Below, piece by piece: positions 24,622 through 32,244 of a stretch of 64,000 nt of DNA (positions are counted from its first letter, which is position 1; each line of letters begins with the position of its first letter). The notes beneath the pieces were generated by a model. It was not told the origin of the DNA. It did not search any database and was given only the letters and a program-made list of their open reading frames with translations. The position numbers were made by a program, and so were the translations under genes. The DNA lies in NCBI RefSeq assembly GCF_003999975.1, contig NZ_RJAC01000016.1:124001-188000 (forward strand), given 5' to 3'. This DNA is from Actinoplanes solisilvae. Lineage in GTDB: Bacteria; Actinomycetota; Actinomycetes; Mycobacteriales; Micromonosporaceae.

Positions 24622-25656
24622 GTGGACGTTCGACCGACCCGGCAGACGCCCCGGCCGGCCGGTCGGGGGCGCGCCGACCACACCGCGATCGTGGGCTGCG
24701 ACCTGTTCGTCGACGGGGTCGCGGTCGAAAGTCCCGGTCCGGCCGCCGACCTGGCCCACCTCTACGAGCGCGCCCGCGAGCAGGAGGGCGCTTTCGTGTG
24801 GCTCGGCCTGCACGAACCCAGCGAGGCCGCGCTCACCCGCGTCGCCGAGGTGTTCGGCCTGCACCCCCTGGCCGTCGAGGACATCCTGCACCGCGAACAA
24901 CGAGTCAAGATCGAGCGGTACGAGGATGTGCTGTTCCTCGTCGTCCGGGCCGCCCAATACGTCGAGCACGAGCGAGTGACCGCCGGTTTCGTCCGCCTTT
25001 TCGTCGGCCCCCACTTCGTGATCACCGTGCGCCAGGGCACCGTCATGGAGCTCAGCTCGCTGCGCGCCGACCTGAGCTCCGACCCCGCCGCGCTGGCCCG
25101 CGGCCCGTGGTCGGTCGTGCATGCGATCCTCGACCGCCTGGTCGACGGGTACGTCGAGATCGCCGCCGACCTGCAGACCGATCTCGAACTGACCGAGGCC
25201 GCCATGTTCGTCCCCGGCACGCCCGTCACCATCGAGCAGCTCTACCAGCTCAAACGCCAGTTCATGAAGTTCAAGGCGGCCGTCCTGCCGCTCCAGCGCC
25301 CGCTCGCGGTCCTGGCCGGCAAGGAACTCCCCAAAGACCTCCGCCGCTACTTCAACGACGTGGCCGACCACCACGCGGCCGCCGTCGAACAGGTCACGGC
25401 CTTCGACGACGTGCTCAACGCCCTCCTGCAGGCCCGCCTGGCCCAGCTCACCGTCGAGCAGAACAACGACCTACGCAAGATCGCCTCCTGGGCCGCGATC
25501 GCCGCCCTGCCGACCGCGATCGCCGGCATCTACGGCATGAACTTCACCCACATGCCCGAACTGACGTCCCGCTACGGCTACCCGACGGTCCTGTTACTCG
25601 TCCTGCTCAGCACGTTCGGTCTCCACCGCCTGCTCCGCCGCGCCGGCTGGCTGTGA
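24622..25656 (+). CDS. corA: CorA-family divalent cation transporter
   Basis: 344 residues. A large N-terminal cytoplasmic domain with long helices (YQLKRQFMKFKAAVLPLQRPLAVL and onward) is followed by two C-terminal membrane helices. The first ends in the signature YGMNFTHMPEL, the second is TVLLLVLLSTFGLHRLL. GMN is the selectivity motif of Mg2+/Co2+ channels. The start is GTG 24622; TAGGCT lies exactly 6 nt upstream and there is no Shine-Dalgarno, so the transcript is probably leaderless. Confidence 0.9.
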   Translation: MDVRPTRQTPRPAGRGRADHTAIVGCDLFVDGVAVESPGPAADLAHLYERAREQEGAFVWLGLHEPSEAALTRVAEVFGLHPLAVEDILHREQRVKIERYEDVLFLVVRAAQYVEHERVTAGFVRLFVGPHFVITVRQGTVMELSSLRADLSSDPAALARGPWSVVHAILDRLVDGYVEIAADLQTDLELTEAAMFVPGTPVTIEQLYQLKRQFMKFKAAVLPLQRPLAVLAGKELPKDLRRYFNDVADHHAAAVEQVTAFDDVLNALLQARLAQLTVEQNNDLRKIASWAAIAALPTAIAGIYGMNFTHMPELTSRYGYPTVLLLVLLSTFGLHRLLRRAGWL

Positions 25657-25703
25657 CGCGCGGCCGCGGTTGGCTGCGCACCTTCCCCGGCGGCGACTGG
25701 CCT

Positions 25704-25762
25704 GGACCACTGATCTCGTGTCGATCATGGCGTTGAGGCTCCCGAATTCATGAAACGGGGTG
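25704..25762 (+). repeat. Dispersed intergenic repeat, family 2, single copy
   Basis: CGATCATGGCGTTGAGGC with downstream CCC, ATTCATGAAA and CGGGG matches the copies at 4988-5134. It lies in the 186-bp spacer between convergent genes. Confidence 0.5.
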
Positions 25763-25842
25763 CTGCGGTTTCGCCTTGCGTGATCATCAGTCGGCGCAAC
25801 AGGCCGCACGAAGCGGTGACACAGGCCCGAGAGCGAAGGCCC

Positions 25843-26289
25843 CTAGCGCAGCCCGTCGGGGAGTTCGTAGTGGCGCAGTCGAACCGGGCCTCCGTCGGGC
25901 CGGGTGAAAGCGGCGTCGGTGGTGTGCGTGAAGCGCCACCCCGTGGCCTCATAGAAGGCAACGGCCCCCGACCGCTGCTCGTCGACCACGTTCAGCGTGA
26001 GGGCCCCCGCAACGTGGGCCCGCACCTGCTCGACCAGCGCACGCCCCACCGACAAGGGCAGACGGCGCGCGGCCGGCACGACGAAAAGACGGCACAGCTC
26101 GTGACCCATGACCGCCGCGTGGCCGACGAGCTCGCCGTCGAGTTCCGCGACCCAGGCCGCGTCGGCCGCTTCCAGCCAGGCGCGCGGGCTCTCGGGCCAG
26201 TTCAGCGGGTACGAGTCGGCGTCGTGTACCAGGCGCAGGGCCTCGACGCACCGGTCCAGGTCGTCGTCGACGCGGGGCCGGACGATCAC
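25843..26289 (-). CDS. GNAT family N-acetyltransferase
   Basis: 148 residues. GNAT features: an N-terminal strand with VIVRPRVDDDLDRCVEALRLV, central strand AAWVAELDGELVGHAAV, acetyl-CoA loop LCRLFVVPAARRLPLSVGRALVEQV and the C-terminal LNVVDEQRSGAVAFYEATGWRF. The pyrophosphate loop normally reads Q/RxxGxG/A; here it is ARRLPLSVG, so binding may be a little unusual. GTG start overlapping the GrpB stop by 4 bp (GTGA). Last gene of a compact set. Confidence 0.82.
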   Translation of the reverse strand: MIVRPRVDDDLDRCVEALRLVHDADSYPLNWPESPRAWLEAADAAWVAELDGELVGHAAVMGHELCRLFVVPAARRLPLSVGRALVEQVRAHVAGALTLNVVDEQRSGAVAFYEATGWRFTHTTDAAFTRPDGGPVRLRHYELPDGLR

Positions 26290-26783
26290 GACAGGGCTTC
26301 GATGAACGGCGCCTTGCCCGCTCGGTAGCGAGGCCGGTCGTGCGGATCGGCGGCGGCCAGCATCTGCTTGACCTGGGCGTACGTCGCGGCGTCGTCGGGG
26401 TGCGTGCGCAAGTGCTCCCGGAAGGCGATCAGACGCGGCCAGAAGTCCGACGTGGACTCGTAGATGTGCAGGTGATGCGTACGCCCTGCGGTGGTCGGGA
26501 AGCAGAACGACCACTTGCGGGCCTCCTCGTCGCCCGGCTCGGGGGCGTGCACCCAGCCGATCGACGCCATGCTCGCCACGATCCCGGCGGCGGCGAAGTC
26601 TTCCACGCGGGCCATCATGTCGATGATCGGTTTGGCGGCCAGCCCGGGGACGGCCGTGCTGCCGATGTGTTCGACGGGTGCGGACAGCCAGGGCAGCAAC
26701 GCCGACTCGACCCGCGGGCGCTCCCGCTCGAAGGCGTCCGGCCACGTCGGGTCGTACGGGAGGATCTGGATCTGCTCAGTCAT
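26286..26783 (-). CDS. GrpB/UPF0157 family protein
   Basis: 165 residues. It shows the family signature EHIGSTAVPGLAAKPIIDMMARV with the opening ILPYDPTWPDAFERERPRV, and THHLHIYESTSDFW further on. The family has a nucleotidyltransferase-like fold and is often found alone or fused to dephospho-CoA kinase; no activity is firmly established. It overlaps both neighbours and so is translated with them. Confidence 0.87.
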   Translation of the reverse strand: MTEQIQILPYDPTWPDAFERERPRVESALLPWLSAPVEHIGSTAVPGLAAKPIIDMMARVEDFAAAGIVASMASIGWVHAPEPGDEEARKWSFCFPTTAGRTHHLHIYESTSDFWPRLIAFREHLRTHPDDAATYAQVKQMLAAADPHDRPRYRAGKAPFIEALS

Positions 26784-27297
26784 CGGGGGTGCGCCTCCAG
26801 AGCTGGCGGGCGGCGAAACCCTCGCGGCGCAGCCAGTGTTCGGTGTAGACGATGCGGTTCGGCTCGATCACCACGAGGGTGTCGCGCGGCGGATCGGTGA
26901 GCGGACGACCCCGCTCGGCGTGCTCGTTCTCCCAGCGGAACGCCTCCCAGTAGGGCGCCCGCTCGGGATGCTCGGGCGGCAGCACGCGGGCCTGGCCGAA
27001 GAGTTGCGCGCCCCGGCTGCTGGCCAGCCCGACCAGCGGAGCGAACACGCCCACCGATACGCGCGGGTCGGCTTGCAGGTTCCGCATCTTGGGTGAGCGG
27101 GGAGCGGCGGTGAACATGACCGTGAGACCGAGGCTGTAATAACGCACCGGCGTGGCCAGCGGCCCGTCCTCGCCGACGGTCGCGAGCACGCACATGTTCT
27201 GCGACGACAGCAGATGGAGGATGCGCTCCTCAAGCCGTTGCCTCGGCAGCCGCTCAGTCGGCGCCGGGTCCGCGAGCCAGGGGTTGGTCAGCGGCAT
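26776..27297 (-). CDS. Pyridoxamine 5'-phosphate oxidase-like flavoprotein
   Basis: 173 residues. The split-barrel FMN-binding pattern is LLSSQNMCVLATVGEDGPLATPVRYYSLGLTVMFTAAPRSPKMRNLQADPRVSVGVFAPL. The cofactor could be FMN, heme or F420; no strict marker is visible. ATG at 27297 is preferred to the TTG two codons earlier, because TAGGAT lies 7 nt upstream of the ATG and would make it leaderless. Its 3' end overlaps the GrpB gene by 8 bp. Confidence 0.8.
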   Translation of the reverse strand: MPLTNPWLADPAPTERLPRQRLEERILHLLSSQNMCVLATVGEDGPLATPVRYYSLGLTVMFTAAPRSPKMRNLQADPRVSVGVFAPLVGLASSRGAQLFGQARVLPPEHPERAPYWEAFRWENEHAERGRPLTDPPRDTLVVIEPNRIVYTEHWLRREGFAARQLWRRTPDD

Positions 27298-27324
27298 GCC
27301 CAAGATCCTATATGTACGCCCGGA

Positions 27325-28197
27325 TCAGCTCGATTTGCGGAACGGGTCGAGCGTGGTGCGGATCAGGTCGGCCGCGCCCCAGTCGTCGTCGAACTGGGCC
27401 AGCACGGCCAGGTGCTGCCGCAGTTGGATGATCGGCATCCGGGAGGGCCAGCCGGGGTCGAGTGAGGTCAGTTCGGCGTAGAGCGCGAAGAACCGGCGCG
27501 CCTCGGGCGGTGGCGCGGTGGTCCAGACGTGAGCGAGGTCGACCTCGGCCCACATGTAGGACACGGCCGGGTCGATCACCGCGGGCTCGGCGTCGGGGGT
27601 GGCCAGCACGTTCTGGGTCCAGAGGTCGCCGTGGGTCAGGCTGGCCGGCCGTTTCGGCAGCAGCTCGGGCAGCCGATGACACAGGCGCTCCAGGGCCGCG
27701 CGATCGCCGGCGTCGAGGGCCGCGTCCACGCGAGGTTCGCCGAGCCAGCGGAGCAGCCGGTGCTCGGCGAAGAAGGCGAAACCGTCGTCGTTCCACGTGT
27801 TGATCTGGCGGCGGCGGCCCAGCCAGTTGTCGCGATGCCATCCGAAACGCGGGTGAACCGTGCTCAGGTGCAGGCGGGCCAGCGCGTGCGCGAACTGCTC
27901 CCAGAAAGCCTCGCTGCTGGGTCGCGGTTGCAGCACCGACAACACGAGCAGGTCTTTGCCGGCCCGGAACACGTCAGGAGTGGCCAGTCCGCCCTCGCGC
28001 AGAGCGGCCAGTCCCTCGGCCTCGGCGGCGAAGACGTCATCGTCCGGCGGGTCGGCGAACGCCTTCACGAAGACCGGTGGCGCGTCCCGACGGGTGGCGA
28101 TGCCCGCGAGCGCCGCGAGCCCACCCGCGGCCGGCTCGACCGTGACGACATCGCGAAACCCCGCCTGATGCAGACGGTCGAGGAGGAGCTCTGTCAC
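27325..28197 (-). CDS. Fructosamine kinase-family protein
   Basis: 290 residues, aminoglycoside phosphotransferase-like fold. Landmarks: Lys in PPVFVKAFAD, ARLHLSTVHPRFGWHRDNWLGRRRQIN (the FG-W--DN-LG pattern special to fructosamine kinases), catalytic loop LTHGDLWTQNVLA and metal-binding AVIDPAVSYMWAEVDLA. Family enzymes phosphorylate sugar adducts on protein lysines so that they fall off (deglycation). GTG start overlapping the upstream nucleotidyltransferase gene by 4 bp (GTGA). Confidence 0.88.
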   Translation of the reverse strand: MTELLLDRLHQAGFRDVVTVEPAAGGLAALAGIATRRDAPPVFVKAFADPPDDDVFAAEAEGLAALREGGLATPDVFRAGKDLLVLSVLQPRPSSEAFWEQFAHALARLHLSTVHPRFGWHRDNWLGRRRQINTWNDDGFAFFAEHRLLRWLGEPRVDAALDAGDRAALERLCHRLPELLPKRPASLTHGDLWTQNVLATPDAEPAVIDPAVSYMWAEVDLAHVWTTAPPPEARRFFALYAELTSLDPGWPSRMPIIQLRQHLAVLAQFDDDWGAADLIRTTLDPFRKSS

Positions 28198-28901
28198 CGG
28201 TGGTCCCTTCGTGCGCGGCCCACCGTACGCCGGGCGTCGCGCCACGCGATCCAGGCCGTGCGGACCCGGGGTGACGACACGTTCTCGCCGCGGCGGCGGG
28301 CGCTGAGCTGGTCGATCAGCCGGCTGGGGGCGTACGCCCGCCTGACGGCCTCGGACTTGGTGAGGAGCTCGCCGGTGGCGAGGGCGTGGCGGCCGCGGGC
28401 CATCGAGGTGAGCCCGAGGTCGGCCATGACCGGGTCGAGCCACAGCCACGGGCGCCGGGCGGCCCAGGCCCAATAGCCGGTGAGCTCGGCGCGGGCCGCG
28501 GCTCGGACGTCGACCTCGGGAAAGACGTCGCGTGGCGCACGCCCGACGACCGCGTAGCCGTGCCGGAAAAGCTCCGCCCGCGTGATCCCCGACAGGATGC
28601 GCTGGACGAGTTGCCCGTGTGTCCAGGTCGGATGTCGCGCTTCGACCGGCTCGACGCGGTCGACGTAGACGCAGCCGAGCTTGCGGCCGGCCCCGCTCCC
28701 GGCGTCGAGGCGGCGATGGATCTCCACCAGCGCCGCCTGGCGTTCCTCGTCGACCGGCCCGTCGGCGAGCGCGACCAGATCGAGGTCACTGACGCCGTCG
28801 ACGTAGTCGCCGGTGGCCAGCGACCCCGCGACCATCAGGTCGGTGACCCACCCCAGTCTGCGCAGCTCCTCGCCGAGCTCCTCGACGGCCTCGACGGTCA
28901 T
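28194..28901 (-). CDS. Nucleotidyltransferase domain protein
   Basis: 235 residues. The catalytic loop is MVAGSLATGDYVDGVSDLDLVAL, a GS-x-DxD pattern with two metal-binding Asp, spaced a little more widely than in standard MNT or Ant proteins. The remainder is helical, with TGYWAWAARRPWLWLDPVMADLGLTSMARGRHALATGELLTKSEAVR, resembling the C-terminal part of aminoglycoside adenylyltransferase-like proteins. The target is unknown. It is the first gene of the minus-strand cluster running to 25843. Confidence 0.75.
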   Translation of the reverse strand: MTVEAVEELGEELRRLGWVTDLMVAGSLATGDYVDGVSDLDLVALADGPVDEERQAALVEIHRRLDAGSGAGRKLGCVYVDRVEPVEARHPTWTHGQLVQRILSGITRAELFRHGYAVVGRAPRDVFPEVDVRAAARAELTGYWAWAARRPWLWLDPVMADLGLTSMARGRHALATGELLTKSEAVRRAYAPSRLIDQLSARRRGENVSSPRVRTAWIAWRDARRTVGRARRDHR

Positions 28902-29217
28902 GGGCGGAGCCTAATCGGATCGTTCGGAAGATCGTTCTGGTGTCCTGGCGGAAGCCCATGTTCGCGGTGGGCGCGTCTTCGGAGCGGGCTGAGGGCGTCC
29001 CGCCTGCGGTTTCTCTCGTCGTTGCCGACGCCGCTCGGTGTGGGCGATTCAGGACTGCGGGAAGCCGGGCATTCCGGGCGGTCGGCGGGCACCGCAGCGG
29101 GTTGGGAATGTCGTACCCGTCGATTAGAATGTATGTACGAAAAGGGCCTGTGAGCTGCTGATCTTCGGGCGTGTCGAGAGCGCCTGAGGATCATTGTGGG
29201 CCAGATAGGAGATCGAC
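28902..29217. other. 316-bp divergent intergenic region
   Basis: No gene with a credible start was found. The notable part is a locally AT-rich block TTAGAATGTATGTACGAAAA (29124-29143). It faintly resembles an actinobacterial LexA box but misses conserved positions. The promoters for the nucleotidyltransferase (minus) and the hypothetical gene (plus) must lie here. Confidence 0.4.
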
Positions 29218-29889
29218 GTGACCGCGTCCGTTCTGAGTGTTCCCTCGACCAATCCTGTGCCCGTCATCCCGCCCTACGCGACCATGCTCGGCTTCACGCG
29301 CTACGTCACCCGCACCGGGCCGGCCAAGGCCACGTTCGTCGGCGGGCTGCGCAAGGCTCGGGAGCGCCGGTCCGGCTTCAACCCGCACGGTCAGCTCGTC
29401 AAGGCGCTCAAGGCCGACATCGCCTTCCGCACCGGCGGAAGCTATCTGTCCGGGGTGGTCGAGCTGGTCAAAGACCGGTGGAAGCCGCTGTACGACTCGG
29501 TCGTGCCCGGCGCCAAGGCCTATCTGTCCACGCTCGGTGACCCCGAGCAGGTGGGGCTCGCGCAGACGCGTGACGCGCTGGCCTCGGTGGGGCCGCTGGT
29601 CGTGAAGATCAACCCCCACTTCGGCCTGAAATACGAGGACGGTCGCCGCGAGGCCGTCCGGCTGCACTTCGACGAGGCCCCGCCGACCGCCGAGACGACT
29701 ACCGCGATGCTTCACCTGATGGCCCGTCACATCGACCAGATCCTGCCCAACGCCGAGCCGGTGCTGGTCGACCTGCGCCGCGGCGAGGTCCACCGCCTCG
29801 ACCAGAACGCCAAACCCGCCGACATCGAGACGTGGCTGGCCGGCGAGGCGGCCGCCTTCACCGCCATGTGGGGCACGCCCGCCGCCTGA
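29218..29889 (+). CDS. Conserved hypothetical protein
   Basis: 223 residues, not recognised as a named family. A short N-terminal hydrophobic-polar segment (SVLSVPSTNPVPVIPPYATMLGFTRYVTRTG) precedes a mostly helical body: KALKADIAFRTGGSYLSGVVELVKDRWKPLYDS, then a beta-rich stretch GPLVVKINPHFGLKYEDGRREAVRLHFDEAPPTAETTTAMLHLM, ending in DLRRGEVHRLD and a short helix. There is no signal peptide or membrane helix. GTG start at 29218 with TAGGAGATCGAC upstream (AGGAG, 7-nt spacing). It is followed by a strong hairpin, so it is monocistronic. The pattern is like proteins that are widespread in actinomycetes without assigned role. Confidence 0.7.
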   Translation: MTASVLSVPSTNPVPVIPPYATMLGFTRYVTRTGPAKATFVGGLRKARERRSGFNPHGQLVKALKADIAFRTGGSYLSGVVELVKDRWKPLYDSVVPGAKAYLSTLGDPEQVGLAQTRDALASVGPLVVKINPHFGLKYEDGRREAVRLHFDEAPPTAETTTAMLHLMARHIDQILPNAEPVLVDLRRGEVHRLDQNAKPADIETWLAGEAAAFTAMWGTPAA

Positions 29890-29902
29890 CCCACCCCGAC
29901 CC

Positions 29903-29946
29903 GCGACCGCCCCGGCCCGACCGCCCATGTCACCCGGGGCGGTCGC
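29903..29946 (+). terminator. Hairpin terminator
   Basis: GCGACCGCCCCGG (29903-29915) pairs perfectly with the sequence at 29934-29946 around an 18-nt loop, 13 bp after the stop codon of the hypothetical gene. It also separates that gene from the IS607-type element. Confidence 0.7.
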
Positions 29947-30103
29947 GGCCACCCTCGCCGGATCCGCTCCGCTTTGCGGCGGCCCGACCTTCGCCGTGCG
30001 CGTCCGGCGGCCATCGCTTGCCGCTGCACCCACCGGCGGTCCTCACCGGAAAGGAGCTCTGACTGGTGCGTAACTTCTTGCTCAGAGTTGCGTTTAGTTG
30101 TTG

Positions 30104-30718
30104 GTGGCAGGCAGGTTTTACCGGATCGGGGAGTTCGCCGAACGCATCGGTCGTTCGGCGAACACGGTGCGCCGGTGGGAAGCCGAAGGGCGGATCGTCG
30201 CGAAGCGGCTGCCGTCCGGTCAGCGATACTTCGACGACATCGACGTCCGGCAGGCGCTCGTTCCCGGCTTCGACGAGGCGCGCTGCCGTACCGTCGTCTA
30301 CTGCCGCGTCTCGTCGCCGGACCAGCGCGACGACCTCGCGTCACAGGTCGCGGCAATGGAACAGTTCTGCCTCGGCCGTGGCCTCGCCGTCGACGAGTGG
30401 GTCAGCGAGATCGGCGGCGGCATGGACCTGCGCCGCCGCAAGTTCCTCGCCGTGATGGACGCCGTGGAGCGCGGCGAGGTCGCGACCGTGGTCGTGGCGC
30501 ACAAGGATCGGTTGGCCCGGTTCGGGTTCGACTACCTCGAGCACGTCGCCGCCCGCAACGGCTGCGAAATCGTTGTCGCGAACCAGGAAGCGTTGTCGCC
30601 ACAGCAGGAACTCGTCGAAGACCTACTCGCGATCGTGCACACGTTTTCGTGCCGCCTGTACGACCTGCGTCGCTACGAGAAGGCGCTCAAAGACGATCTG
30701 TCCGGCGGCGGCAGATGA
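30104..30718 (+). CDS. tnpA: IS607-type serine recombinase (TnpA)
   Basis: 204 residues. The MerR-like helix-turn-helix is at FYRIGEFAERIGRSANTVRRWEAEGRIVAKRLPSGQRYF. The serine recombinase domain begins TVVYCRVSSPDQRDDLASQVAAMEQF, with the catalytic Ser in YCRVSS, continues with EVATVVVAHKDRLARFGFDYLEHVAARNGCEIVV (the KDRLxRFGF motif), and ends with the helix LVEDLLAIVHTFSCRLYDLRRYEKAL. All catalytic residues appear intact. Start uncertain: GTG 30104 is chosen; TTG codons at 30098 and 30101 are alternatives. The stop overlaps the start of tnpB. Confidence 0.92.
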   Translation: MAGRFYRIGEFAERIGRSANTVRRWEAEGRIVAKRLPSGQRYFDDIDVRQALVPGFDEARCRTVVYCRVSSPDQRDDLASQVAAMEQFCLGRGLAVDEWVSEIGGGMDLRRRKFLAVMDAVERGEVATVVVAHKDRLARFGFDYLEHVAARNGCEIVVANQEALSPQQELVEDLLAIVHTFSCRLYDLRRYEKALKDDLSGGGR

Positions 30719-32127
30719 AGGTCACACGGATCGCCTACTCGCGGCACCTCAACGCCGGCAAGTGGGCCGCCCTCACCGAGCAGGCCCGCCGACTTGGGCG
30801 CGTCCGGTCACAGGTGTGGCAGTGGTACGGCTCCGTCGCCGGTGCCGACCTGCGTGACCGGCAGGTCCGTGATCAGTGGCTGACCGACGGCACGGCCGAC
30901 AGGTTCGCAGTGCTGGCGAACCCGTGGAAAGAGACCCTGCGGGACGCGATGGCCGACATCGCCGCGAACCGCGCGTCGGCGAAGGTTGAGGTCCGCCGCG
31001 CGGTCGGTCGTCACGCCGCGACCGAGACAGAACGCAAACGGCTGTTCACCGCCCTGAAAGCCGAAAAGTGGACCGACGACCCGTACCTGTCCCGGCAGAT
31101 GCGCAAGCACTGGCCGCGCGGGGCGAACCACACCCACAACCAGATCGTCGTGCGTGCCGACCAGTTCCGGACCTTCACGCTGACCGACGGTGGCAATGTG
31201 TGGCTCGCCGTGCCCAGTCTCGAACGTGGCCGACGCGTCGCGATCCCGCTGAACACGACCGTTTCGCCCACCGGCACCCTGCGGCTGATCCTGCGCGCCG
31301 GCAGGGTCGAGGTGCACTACCAGATCGACGCCGCCGACATGCCCACCTCGCAGCGCCCATGCGGCGAGGCGACAGTCGGGGTCGACAAGGGCTACACCGA
31401 AGTCCTGACCGACTCCGACGGCAACCACCACGGCCAGAACCTCGGGCGGCTGCTGACCGAGCAGTCCGACCGGCTGAAGGAACGCAACCGCAGGCGGGCG
31501 AAGCTCCGCTCGATCGCGAACAACGCGGCCCAGCGCGGTAACAGCGCGAAGGCTGACCGGATCCACAAGCACAACCTCGGCACAGCCAAGCGGGACCGGC
31601 AGGCCGCACGGTGGCGAGCCCGCGTTCGCACGGAGACGTTCACGGCCGTGCACGCCGTGGTGGACAAGGCCGGAATGGTCGTGGCCGAAGACCTCACCAA
31701 GACCTTCGCTGGGCGCAAGAAGCTCTCGAAGAACATGAACCGCCGTCTCGCCGCGTGGACGAAAGGTGTCACCGCCGAGGCCCTACAGAACGTGTCGGAG
31801 CGCAGAGGTTCTGCGCTCGTGCTGGTCAACGCTGCCTACACGTCACAAGTCGACCCTGATTCGGGCAGCCTCGTTGTCCGGCGCGGGGATCGGCTTCACT
31901 GCGCAAGCGGGGTCGTGTGGCAAGCAGACCATGCCGCCGCGGTCAACATCCTGTACAGGCATGGCGATCCCGACATCGCCCTGCACACCCCGTACAAGCG
32001 GGTCAAGCAGATCTTGCAGGAACGGACCGACCGCCAACGGGCCAGACTGCCGGCCCAGGACTCCAGCCGCGAGCAATCGACGGCGGAGAGCGAAACATCC
32101 GAATTGCTCAGACCTGCGCAGGTCTGA
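30715..32127 (+). CDS. tnpB: TnpB-type RNA-guided nuclease, variant without zinc ribbon
   Basis: 470 residues. RuvC motifs: I in TVGVDKGYTEVLT (Asp), II in MVVAEDLTK (Glu), III in QADHAAAVNIL (Asp). Between II and III a canonical TnpB has two Cys pairs; here the sequence is YTSQVDPDSGSLVVRRGDRLHCASGVV, so the first pair is Asp/Ser and the second is His-Cys..Ser. The zinc ribbon is lost while the three acidic catalytic residues remain. Related TnpB lineages with this YTSQ-D-xxG pattern exist as far as I recall. The ATG overlaps tnpA (ATGA). The last codons and the stop lie within the palindrome at 32103-32132, where the guide RNA scaffold is expected to end. Confidence 0.88.
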   Translation: MKVTRIAYSRHLNAGKWAALTEQARRLGRVRSQVWQWYGSVAGADLRDRQVRDQWLTDGTADRFAVLANPWKETLRDAMADIAANRASAKVEVRRAVGRHAATETERKRLFTALKAEKWTDDPYLSRQMRKHWPRGANHTHNQIVVRADQFRTFTLTDGGNVWLAVPSLERGRRVAIPLNTTVSPTGTLRLILRAGRVEVHYQIDAADMPTSQRPCGEATVGVDKGYTEVLTDSDGNHHGQNLGRLLTEQSDRLKERNRRRAKLRSIANNAAQRGNSAKADRIHKHNLGTAKRDRQAARWRARVRTETFTAVHAVVDKAGMVVAEDLTKTFAGRKKLSKNMNRRLAAWTKGVTAEALQNVSERRGSALVLVNAAYTSQVDPDSGSLVVRRGDRLHCASGVVWQADHAAAVNILYRHGDPDIALHTPYKRVKQILQERTDRQRARLPAQDSSREQSTAESETSELLRPAQV

Positions 32128-32132
32128 GCAAT
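32103..32132. repeat. Perfect 30-bp palindrome at the end of tnpB
   Basis: ATTGCTCAGACCTGC is followed directly by its exact reverse complement. It covers the last eight codons and the stop of tnpB. As RNA it is a long hairpin. It probably marks the right end of the IS or the 3' end of the guide RNA; half of it recurs at the left end (30078-30092) with two changed bases. Confidence 0.85.
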
Positions 32133-32244
32133 GAAAGGAAGCAGGGAATCCCGGGTTTCCGGCGCGGAATGCCTTAGGCGCAGAACGGTTGCGACGATCC
32201 TCTCGGTGTACGAAGCGGGTCAGGCGCGTCGGGGGGCGTTCGTC

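Larger units (their letters stand above)
30078..32132 (+). mobile_element. IS607-family insertion sequence (tnpA-tnpB)
   Basis: A MerR-HTH serine recombinase gene and a TnpB gene overlap by 4 bp, the standard IS607 layout. TTGCTCAGA-TGCG-type motifs occur at the left (30078-30092) and at the right end (32104-32118), where the motif is part of a perfect 30-bp palindrome (32103-32132). IS607 elements have no terminal inverted repeats or target duplications, so these shared motifs are only approximate boundaries. The element sits between intact genes and does not appear to break one. Confidence 0.75.

Noticed and set aside
29122-29143. LexA (SOS) box candidate AGAATGTATGTACGA
   Set aside because: The conserved CGAAC/GTTCG halves are not kept; too divergent to call, though noted in the intergenic entry.
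29974-30714. N-terminal extension of tnpB through tnpA
   Set aside because: The frame is open by chance under tnpA; the ATG at 30715 with the ATGA overlap is the IS607 standard.
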